Shown: positions 54,596 to 64,000 of the stretch, piece after piece
How the letters are laid out: every line of letters starts with the position of its first letter
How positions within the stretch are numbered: position 1 is the stretch's first letter
DNA from: Oscheius sp. JU75
Lineage: Eukaryota; Nematoda; Chromadorea; Rhabditida; Rhabditidae
Reading direction: 5' to 3'
Length of the DNA stretch: 64,000 bases
Assembly (NCBI GenBank): GCA_037178855.1
Contig: JASJZC010000002.1
Location: 2,232,001 to 2,296,000 of the forward strand
Translations under genes and position numbers: made by a program
Notes under the pieces: model-generated
Database searches by the model: none
The model's input: the letters and a program-made list of their open reading frames with translations, nothing else
Told to the model about the DNA's origin: nothing

Positions 54596-56786
54596 TCAGA
54601 CTTCCTTCACCGGGTTCGGGGCTCCATTTGTCTCTATTTTGACGCCCTAAACATAGGTTTTTGAAAATATTTGCAGGGCTTACGTGAGCCTCGAAGGAAT
54701 CAGAATCGTCTATTGGAAGGTCATTAAGGTCGTCCTTGACCATGTGATAAACGAAGCCACAGCCGAAAGCATCTCCTATCACGTTGACAGAGGTTCGGAG
54801 GCGGTCACTGGAATAGAGAGGCATGGTATAGAACTGTCTCTCTCCCTCTCCCTCCCCCTCTACTGAATTCATTTTGGGAAAACTCTCTTTCGACTTGCAA
54901 AGTATTAAAATTCAAGTGTTAGCATCTGTTCATGGTAGCACACTATTCGACAGTGTGCTACCATGGTAGACGGCAGGATGTCCGGTTCCACCGTGTTTAG
55001 TAGATTCGATTTTCTGACCTGTCGCTACCACTTACTGTCACTCCACTACCCACTGTTCCCTGTCTTTTTGTCTATCTGCCTCTGACCCAATACTCACAGT
55101 AGCCAGTCAACTGTGAAGATTAGTGAGATATCGTTGGCTGGTAGTCCAAGAGCTGTCAGTACAATGAGCATCGTCACGAGACCAGCCGAAGGAATAGCCG
55201 CTGCTCCGATTGAAGCCAGGGTAGCGGTGATGCTGAAATTCTCGATGTATTTGACACCATTTGAGTCCGGTTGTCTGAGTCTCTGACTCTAGAGAAATGC
55301 TGCGCGCAACTGTATTATCTCATCAGTCAAATCAATTAACTAGCTCGGCTATCTACCACCTCTTTGCTTTTTACCCAGTATCTCAAGGTACTAAGGGATT
55401 CCGACCATAGCTCTATGTGTCGTAACCAAGCTTTTTGGATCAGCGCTTTCGGGGTCAACCGGGAGGCAACAAACACGAACCTAACTGTGACCAGACCTCC
55501 AATCCCCAGCTCCATTCCATTCATTTGAGCGATGAAAATCGATGCCACAGCTTCGTAGAGGGCCGTTCCGTCCATGTTGACCATGGCACCGACAGGCAGC
55601 ACAAACTTGGTGACTCTCTTGTCAATGCCCATGTCATTGACACATTTGAAGGTGACAGGGAGAGAGGCGGCACTGGAAGAGGTCCCGAGAGCTGTGAGGA
55701 TGGCCTGACTCAGACCGGCCAAGAACTTGTAGGGATTGTGTCGCGTAAAGATGAAGAAGATGAGAGGCAGGGTTCCGAATGTCTGGATAGCCAGACCCAC
55801 AATGACAGTGACCATGTACATGCCAAGCATCGAGGCAGTTTCTGCCAGACTGTGGATCTCCAGAATCTTGTGAGCAATCAGAGACGGAATTCCTATTGGA
55901 CCGAGCCACATAATTAGACCGACCATTTTGGTAATGACAATGTCGATTGCTGTGAAGAGTTCAGCTAGGGGACGCGCTGGCTTTCCGATCTTGGAGATGA
56001 TCATTCCCATCACGATACAGAACATGATCAGACCTGAAAGTTAGGGGGTTGAACAGAGAGGAACAGTGGCAGAGGTTTGACTCACCAAGTACATTCATCC
56101 CGTCACTATACTCCAGCTTTCTGATATGTTCACTTGGATCAACAGTGCCATTTGGATACGTCACGCTATAGTATTCCGTGGCTTGTTGTTGAAAGGTCGA
56201 CCGAAAAATGTTTTCCGGGAACAGATTTCTGACCAAATCCATGAACTTATCCAACGCCACGACCTTCTTTTGGACAACTTCTTCTGAGGGTTTCACAGCG
56301 TCCGCTTTGATATGGGGGTGACCTGGATGGATTATTACAACGATGATGATTCCTAGCTGAAATCCTGTGTCGAGACCCACAGTTAAAAAAAACTTACAAT
56401 CACAGCATGGAAAGTCGTTATACAGTAGTACATAATTGCTCTGGATCCCATTTTTCCGGAAGTTTTACCGTCTAGCTGGGACAGGCCAGAAATTAAGCTA
56501 GCACAGATCAAAGGCAGAATCATTGCTTTCAGCATGTTCATGAAAAGTTCTCCCGGGAAGCCGATAAGTTTGGTTACTGTTTCTGACAGTTCGGCTTGCC
56601 TGAAATGTGTAGTGTGTGTCTCTTTGTCTCACTCTCTCTAGATCTCTCTATTTCTCCCACTCACCTTAACGCCACTCCCAGAACCACTCCTCCAAGCACT
56701 GAGGCCATAGTAAGTACCAGTAGCAGGTTTGTCCGGATCCATTCTCTCACAGGACTTTTGGCCATGGTCATCTGCATATTTGACAT
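54596..56786 (-). CDS. SLC1-family glutamate / excitatory amino-acid transporter
   Basis: Eight exons on the minus strand, about 480 residues, start ATG at 56786 ([16 protein letters not shown]). Seen: TM1 [37 protein letters not shown], the extracellular loop with [45 protein letters not shown], re-entrant loop HP1 [37 protein letters not shown] (TM7 NMDGT sodium site), HP2 [19 protein letters not shown], and TM8 [19 protein letters not shown] with the substrate-binding Asp and Arg region. All transport residues seen are intact. Function: sodium-coupled uptake of glutamate/aspartate at the plasma membrane, clearing synaptic glutamate (family knowledge). Its paralogue group in C. elegans is glt. 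Confidence 0.93.
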
Positions 56787-59700
56787 TTGTGAGTAGTGGG
56801 TAGACTGTTGTGAAAAAAATTCGCCTGGCAGGAATAACAAAACAACAAGGGGTCCTTTTTATAGTTCCGGATCCAGGTAAATAAGATAATTTTGCGCCCC
56901 CTCGATTTGGCGAACACCCACTAAAACCCAGGGTGGAAGCTTTCGGGCAAACTAGATAGAAGTATGAAAATACAGGCCTAGCAGCAAACAGAATTAGAAA
57001 GATTGATTCATGGCATCAGCTGGTAGTATAACAGAATACATAACATTCAATAGAAGGGTCCGAATGTGGGAACGGGAGCAAAGAAGCATTTTCATTCAAT
57101 ACAGCGCATTCTTCTAAATAGACTTAAAAGGACAGACAGAAAGAGAGATAGAAAGACAGAAACAGAGAGAGAGAGAGAGAGTACCCACAAAACCGTGGAA
57201 ACACTAGACTGCCAGTATACCATGAGTCTGTTTGATCAAGAACACCTATTATTGGTTATTTACAGGTTCTGTTTCCCAGATATCAATTCAGGGAGAAGGT
57301 CGAATAACAGTTTCGTGGATTTTGCAGAAACTGACTCATGTTTTGGAGTAAAACAGAAAGGGGCAAACTGAAACGGGATTTGCATTTAAAGAGTTCGTTG
57401 GGACCGGAAAGATTTTCAGTGTGAATCCCCGGTTAATCCGAGACTCTGATACCAGTTTTTGTCTCGTGGTTTGACATGGGATTGTGTAGGAAAATCCAAA
57501 AAGAGACAAGAGGACCAGTTCTGTGGATAATTGACAGTGGCGGAGAGATAGACCACGGTCAAGGGTCACATGGGTGCATTTCCTTGTAATCGTTGCGCGG
57601 TAAGCATAAGAACAAAAGTAAACCAGAGATGATTTTTGATGTTCGTCGATGCCGGAAACATGGGAAAACAACGAAATCCCAGGAAGTAATGGATGACCCG
57701 GTTCCATCACCTGACATTGGTCATGGACATCAAAAGGGAATGGATGATCCAGGAAAGAAACGGACAGAGAGACCGAGAGAAAGAGAGAGAAACAGAAACA
57801 GAAACAGAAATAGAGAAACAGAGAGGCAGAGAGACAGAAAGACAGTGCACTACCAAGGAGAGAGACAGGACCTCCACCTCAAAGTATGTAGGGAACCTTC
57901 GAGAAGGGAAAACGAAAGTGATCGGCTTGCTGTCCCCTATTCAATATTCGTGAGGATTATTGTGCAACGACGACAGTGTAGGATGACATGGTTCTATGGT
58001 TCAGAAAGGCGTCTGACTTATGAAAAAGAGTTTGACATTGAGCCCTTCCGCAAGAGGAACTGGATCATTGGCCAGTTGGAAGACAGAGAGACAGAGACAA
58101 ACAAACAGACAGTAAGAGTGACAGAGAGACGTGATGACATATCTGCTCGATATTGTCGTGGTCCTGGTAGAGTTTATTGGACTTACGACAGAGAAGCGAC
58201 GAGTGCATCCAATAGTAGAAATTCTTGATGTGTATTAATTGGAAGTGTTTCAGCAACTTCCAATTGTTACTTCTGCAATCAGTAGCCAAGGCCAAATTGG
58301 CAAGTTAAGCTTTCCGCCCCTAGTCCCTCCGAGTTCTGTCCAGAAGAACTCATTCAAGCGACTCGTCTCCTTCGGTAGTGGCTGGCTACCCCAATCGTCA
58401 GACTTTCGCCTTCACCAGTACTCTAGTACGACAGTAATTTTTGCTGATGATAGAGAGATAGTGACTTCTACCAAGTATCATGTCCATACCTTCCAAAGGT
58501 GCGACAGGTCAACCAATCTGTAAACAATGTGCCCCTCCTAAGTACTAGTATCAATCCGTCTTCGTTTGTTTACCTTCCTCTTATTGTTTTCTTCCCTATC
58601 TTTCTCGACACCTGTCTCTCCTTTACAGCTAGTTTCAAATACCCAGAATCTTCCAGACCTCTCTCCTAAAATTAATTTCTTGTCAAAATCAATTGTAAAG
58701 GTCAAGTCTTATCTGCCCAACCCAAATCAACTCATCAAGTTGGGACAAACACCTTGACCGGTAGTCAAGCCGCGCACACGATTCATCCCACGTGGTCATA
58801 TCTTCCAATTCATTGTCGGCATCCCATTTGTCTCGTTTTCAATGTTTTAGTCATAGGCAGAACAAAATTCAAAGTCAGAACACAACAATGCACGCCACCT
58901 CTTGTTTTGCAGAAAGGCACTTGTGATGGTCCATTGTTTGACTAGTGTTCTTCAACCTAACAATTTTCTGACCGTCTTTCTGACTCCCTGTCTCTCTATC
59001 TGTCTGTCTCTCCATCCTTCTGTCTCTCTATCTCCCTGTCCTATTCCAACTGATCTAGTAACTAGGGTGTGTTCCTTCGAAGGTCATCTCTAAAAACTCT
59101 AAATCTTCTCCGAGTTTCACTCTATCTCTGTCTAAAAAACTTCCCATACCCTATCGGCAATCAAAAGGGAACTTGTTTACCAGTCCAGGGCCGGAGGCGT
59201 CCACTTGCTGTAACGGCTATCATTCAGCAGAGTGGGGAGGGGGCTTTGTTTTGGTTCCCACATTTCGTTGATACGTTCACTTTCTTCTTGTTCCCATCCT
59301 GGGTTCAGGACTGTACACTTTCCCAGAGAATTTTTCCCCGATGTTCACACTTGATAAGACCACCCTCTCTCTCATAAGAACAATAACATATTTTGACGTA
59401 CGACAGTGTCACGTTGTGGGAAGAAAAAGGACCCTCCGACCAGAGTGATGTCATTCAGGCGGAACCTCACCTTGTCTCGTGGCTTTTGTTCTACACGCGT
59501 ATTGTGACAGTCTAGACACATTGCTAACTTCTACTTCGTCTCTAATTTGTTGCCTCCTTCTGGCATAAAACCTGAACGCTATTCTAAATGATACAGCGCA
59601 TTGAGATAAACTGCATCGTCGAAGACGAGTAAGTTTTTTCTATCCTTTTTTCCCCTTTGGTGTCGTCATATTCTTTGAATATGCTACACTGTTTCCTATG

Positions 59701-62099
59701 TCTCTGTGCGATTTTTTTTTTGGATCTTTTTCCTTGATGTTGTAGGTCGTGACTTTTTTACCAGGTCACAAAGGAACACCATACTCCGTAATACTTTGGT
59801 AACGCAGGTCATAAATGATCGTCTTAAAATTTTCAAGTCTTCCCTGTTGAAATTTTGACTACCGCGTCAACCATGAACATCATAAATACCGTGTTCAAAT
59901 CAATGTAATTTTGTAACTGCCTCTATCGTTCGCTTTATCTATAACAACTTGAGAGTTCTTTCGCGGGAAGGAATCTCCTTACAGGCTGCAGTATCTTGTT
60001 TTTGCATCTATGACTGTTGTCTTTTGGATTGGACACAACAAGTTAGAAACTGGTTCTTTATGTAGAAAGAGTAGTTGGCTGTTTTTGAGAGGAATGATTT
60101 GGGAGAGACTAAGAATAAAAGAAAAACATGTATTTTTAGAAATTTGGTATAGGAAGGAAAGATTTGAATAGCATCTCTTGTATAGCTGGTTTTTTTTCTT
60201 AACCTTGAACTGCTCAAGCTAATCTTATCGAGGAAGCAAGCTGCTCTTTTTGTTGTATCAGATAGCCCATCCGCGGCGGTTTCTGATCATCGGCGAGGTA
60301 AACAAGCTTGAAACTCCGAAAATTCGATAAGAGTCAAAGTACCATCTCTTTCTCTCTCCTCCTGCAAAAACCGAGAACATAAAATCACTGTTGACCACTG
60401 TCTCTCATTCTTATCACTATCTAAACCGATGAAAAAGAACTAAATTCGTGGCCTCGACAACAATTGACAGGTCGGCGATAGGACCAGCTTCAAAGACACC
60501 AATGTTGCACGTATTTTGAAAATCTGAAAGTGCAGTCTGGAGGCGTTCCTTCCTCTTTTCTTTGTTCTGTCAGAAATTGTTTTCTTCCTTCTTTTTCTGT
60601 TACAATCAGTTCGGGAGAGAAGGCCAAAGGCCGAAAGATTGTTGTCTCTTGCAGAGAGTCACTTTTTGCAGTGTTTTGACTTCTAGTCTCGAAACACTTT
60701 TCCTGATACTCGTAGTTTAACCAAAACTTTCGAATGGTGAACAGAAGGATAACATTCTACTATTCGCTCATCTGCTGCACTTCAATCTAAAACTTCGTAA
60801 TGAAGATTTTTTTATGACAGAGCCAAAGAGGAGCGGTAAACCTCTTAGAGCTTCTTTGCTTTTCTTCCAGCTGATGCCCTCTATCCGGTCCTGGAACAGT
60901 TTTTGTAACTAAACTTTTGCTTTTCAGCCGGTTAAACCAGGACCCAAAAAAGTTCAAACTTCATATTCCGGGTAGTCAGAAGTGCTACCACTTCCGCCCA
61001 AACTTCCTGTGATTTCCATCTGGTAGTCGTCTCCGAAAAGTTTGAGTTAGGCAGGCGTAAACTTTTTTTTTCATCTGGTCAGCTATCAACTCAGCTTAGG
61101 TAGATCAGTCAAACCTGGCCGAAACGTTCAGTTCACAGCTACCAGCTTCGACCAAGCCCGCTTTGTGAACCGTTACTTTTAGTGAACCCACGTGGCCCGC
61201 TCTTCTGTTTATCGCTTACTCGAATTTTGCCTGTTCAGCAGTTTTCTATCAACACCCAAGGTGACGCTATTATCTTCCTTACAGCTGCTTTTTCCTTCTT
61301 TCCAATACGAACTCTAAATTACCATCGATATTCATTAATGGGCCCCCCTGTCTCTCTTTCACGTGGACCTGGGGGCTGGGAGAGAACACCCGTCCGGCCC
61401 AACACCCTCGCTTTCTCTCTCCGTGTCTTCCCCCTACTACCAAAGAGACCCGGTCCCGAGCGTTCTCTGCTCCCTCTCTACCCGATCCAGAGCGGATTTC
61501 CCGCTCCCTGACCCCGGCGTCCACACAGTTGATTTCGGAACAATAAAAATGACGCGTCTCTTCAGGAGTATCGATGTCCTTTTGAGTGGGATCATAAAAA
61601 ACAGGTAGTTTTCCAAAACTGTTTTATAGCTTTGGGTTTTATCTGGTCCTTCCTCTACACTTCTTTCCCAGGGAGCCATTGCGTTTTTATCTTCTGTTCA
61701 AGGAACAGATGCTCCAGCTAATTATAACCGCTTGTTAGTTTTGGGTAGATCTGTATTGGACTTGGTTCTCCAACCTTTAAACCTCAGGAGCGGTCACGAA
61801 CTTTTAGTCGAGATAGCAGAGCCGATTTCTAACAATGAGTGACAGGTCATCATTGTCCTGTAATGTTTAGAGCAACTGCTCCTAGTAGAACGTGAGAGCA
61901 CAAAGATCAGTCCCACCCACTCATTAGGTTTGGAGAAAAATCTCGTCGCCTTGACTATCCATCTTTTGGTAATTTCCACAAGACCTATTATAGAGAGTAA
62001 CAGTAGAATCTTGGGCTTCCGTCTGAGTCTGGACAGGGTACCAGGCTCTTGTCGAAATAACATGGCTTCCGTCACAAGAGTACATACCTGTCCATGCCC
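56787..62099. other. Long, mostly non-coding region
   Basis: About 5.3 kb with no convincing gene. Long purine tracts of GAGAGACAGAAACAGAG at 57125-57182 and 57765-57845. A plus-strand frame at about 57893-58080 reads YEKEFDIEPFRKRNWIIGQL, but I could not join it to other exons. CTGTCTCTCTATCT tracts lie at 58978-59040. Remaining open frames are short and motif-free. TTAAATTACC-type AT-rich DNA dominates 59.5-61.2 kb. Confidence 0.4.
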
Positions 62100-62615
62100 T
62101 TAAAGGGACACTGACCTTATGGGTAAACGATCAAACAATGCGGGTTTTTTTGAATTTGAATACTTGTGCATGAAGTTCGAATTTTCTGGGTTCAAGTTTC
62201 GTTTTGCATTTTTCGGTGCTTTCCACTGATTTTCTCAGTTTTTAAGTGTATTTAACTCGCCGTCAAACTCTACACTAAAATAGTCCACTTTGTCAGAAAA
62301 ACGACAGAGAAAAATGACAAATAATTGACGGACGCTGTCTTTTACGTTGTATGGTCATTTTCTCTATTTATCTTGGTAGTTTTTTTGGTTAAAGTAAACT
62401 ATTCTGAAGTAGTATTTTACGGCAAATTGATTAAACTTCCTTGGAAACAGAAAACGTGTGTAAAGCACCCAAAAATGCAGAAAGAAACTAAAATGCAAGA
62501 TTTGCAAGATTAAAAAACTAAAATGCAAGATTTTTTTAACTTCCCGCACAAAATTCAGATTCAAAAAGGCGTTCCCGGGGATACCCATACACCCGCAATG
62601 TCAGTGTCCCTTTAA
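62100..62615. mobile_element. MITE-like element 3, TTAA-flanked, 516 bp
   Basis: TTAAAGGGACACTGAC at 62100-62115 and its perfect reverse complement GTCAGTGTCCCTTTAA at 62600-62615. Subterminal palindromic similarity (ATGCGGG...GAATTTGAAT against GAATCTGAATTTT). Shares GCATTTTTCGGTGCTTT and a GTAAAGCACC-type block with element 2 at 29393-29806. No coding capacity. Confidence 0.78.
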
Positions 62616-63174
62616 AAAGCGAATAGTTTTGAATCTGGTCAGATCTTTGCAGCAGAACTCAGTTTAGTCTCTTGCGCGTTTCAACTGAGTGTTTTGAGTA
62701 ATAGTACATTTCCTGACGAGAATGATACAGAGTCTGAGAGAGTACCAGACAAAGTACATGTTTAGCCGCAAACTGCAAAATGAGTTCAAAAAGTGTGTCC
62801 TTGCCGAAGCGACGCCGATGCTAAACTACCGTCTCCTGAAGTTTTGCGTTCTCGGTTTATGAGCCAAGTTCCGCTTCCTTAGAAGTCCAGTACAGCTTCT
62901 GTTTACTTTCCTTATACCTTTCCTCCCTGTCTCTGACTGTCTTCCTTGTTCCTGTGCCTGTCCTTGGACAACATTTTATCGCTAATCTTGCACTCTAGCC
63001 CTGACTTTCGAAACTTTTCGTCGCTAAAAACTTGAAAACATAGACTACCAGTTATCTTGACTTTTACTTTTCACCTCCCTGGCGGCTGATACCGAGAGTG
63101 TTGAGTCGCCAGCAACCAAATAGCCAGCTTGCATCATCTTGCCTCCAATAGATTTTTATGTATTCAGCAGCAGT
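62616..63174. other. Intergenic, no feature seen
   Basis: Between element 3 and the last gene. No coding signal; TATTCAG at 63162-63168 may be the trans-splice acceptor for the ATG at 63175. Confidence 0.4.
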
Positions 63175-64000
63175 ATGACCTACGACGTGGCGCATCTCTC
63201 TCACGACTTGGTAGAAGATGGGCCGGCAGTTCAGAAGGCTTCGCTCAGTAGAGCAGACTCCATTGACTCAATATCTGGGGTGAGTTTCTTCTTCATGAGT
63301 ACAGGGTGAGCGTGGTCGTTTCAAGGGTCAGGCATAGTAGTAATAAGTGTCCTGACTGACTGGATTACTGTTGTCGTCCAAATGACAGTTCACATTGCGA
63401 CTCTAGTTATAGTACTGTTCTAGCTGACTACCCGAGAGACTGATAGACTGAACAATTTTTCCAATAGGATACAATTTCCTAAAGAGTGACTGATCGTTTG
63501 ATCATTATAAGCTGATGGTTCTGCCCATACTTAGCAGAGCTAGACAGAAAAATCCTGCCCGACTAGAGATACTAACATTGAAGATCCCATTCGAGAGAGA
63601 CTAACGGTAATAGAGCAGAGCTTGTTCTGATGGACTGACTGCCAGGGATCTATAGAATAGAGCAGGAGTTCTGTTAGACCCATACGTGTCAAACCACTAG
63701 TAATATTAGATTGTTAAAAAAAGTAGTCTGTTATGTTCTGACTTTCATACTAATACACATACTCTTCAGGAGGCTAACTACGACTACAACTCCTCAGATG
63801 AGCTGGACAAGTTGAGTAGCTGCCTAAGCGAGGTTGGTCTTTTGTTCTCCCAGAGAAGAGACAAAGGTCGTTCGGGTACAATTAGTCACAGCCGTGTACA
63901 GTGGATAAATTAGAAGCGATCAGGTTTATGTGGCAGTGTGGTGTTCACGTGAAGAGAAGCAGCGGTGTTTACGTTCAAGCAGGGCTGTCGTAGAGGTGTT
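63175..64000 (+). CDS. 5' part of an unrecognised gene running off the window
   Basis: Two in-phase exons can be supported: 63175-63279 (MTYDVAHLSHDLVEDGPAVQ then KASLSRADSIDSISG, GTGAGT donor) and 63770-63832 (EANYDYNSSDELDKLSSCLSE, CTCTTCAG acceptor, GTTGGT donor). The product start is acidic and Ser-rich with no membrane segment, suggesting an intracellular protein. Intron 1 is about 490 nt, longer than average here. The rest lies beyond 64000; family unknown. Confidence 0.45.

Noticed and set aside
57893-58228. Possible third copy of the nested antisense gene (RKRNWIIGQLED, YCRGPGRVYW)
   Set aside because: Short motif likeness only; block order differs from the other two copies and flanks do not align.
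1-64000. CRISPR arrays, bacterial operons, riboswitches
   Set aside because: The window is eukaryotic; no regularly spaced direct repeats with unique spacers and no bacterial gene structure were seen.

Overview
The window is nuclear DNA of a nematode, most likely a chromadorean. The evidence is a set of nematode-expanded families (SRAB and SRE chemoreceptors, nematode CHK/DUF1679-type kinases, a patched-related PTR protein, a CKB-type choline kinase), very short introns (mostly about 35-60 nt, GTAAG/GTGAG...TTTCAG), and TTTCAG acceptors placed directly before start codons, as expected for spliced-leader trans-splicing. A nematode-like 5S rRNA and a tRNA-Phe(GAA) are also present. I cannot name the species.

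Layout. (1) 0.2-1.5 kb: SRAB receptor (+). (2) 1.5-11.9 kb: a large palindrome. Two 2,297-bp arms (1517-3813 and 9633-11929), identical wherever I compared them, each carry a complete TSSK-like kinase gene. The 5.8-kb spacer holds a second, older inverted pair of CHK-like kinase genes. (3) 13.9-15.2 kb: SRE receptor (+). (4) 16.1-17.7 kb: a gene resembling a fungal family usually mislabelled geranylgeranyl pyrophosphate synthetase. (5) 17.8-21.1 kb: a TKL-like kinase with a long helical N-terminus (-). (6) 23.9-28.1 kb: a tandem pair of single-pass membrane proteins resembling KCNE/MPS potassium-channel accessory subunits. The second has a Cys-rich open frame nested antisense in its 689-bp intron; a decayed relative of that frame lies antisense in an intron of the kinase at 18.1-18.7 kb. 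(7) 28.3-28.9 kb: a small secreted helical protein. (8) 29.1-29.8 kb: two adjoining TTAA-flanked MITE-like elements. (9) 29.8-47.7 kb: two large secreted EGF/VWA-like genes in head-to-head orientation, with a tRNA-Phe and a PTR gene between them. (10) 48-51 kb: a tandem duplication, a small secreted protein gene and one 5S rRNA gene. (11) 53.1-56.8 kb: a convergent choline-kinase/SLC1 glutamate-transporter pair. (12) 57-63 kb: mostly non-coding, with a third MITE at 62.1-62.6 kb. (13) 63.2 kb to the end: the 5' end of an unrecognised gene.

The region is shaped by local duplication (three inverted gene pairs and one tandem pair) and by short mobile repeats. Products point to chemosensation, sperm-type kinase signalling, secreted intestinal or immune-type surface proteins, membrane sterol/lipid handling (PTR), choline phosphorylation and glutamate uptake. 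They do not look like one pathway. Exon coordinates come from reading-frame continuity and splice consensus, without transcript evidence.
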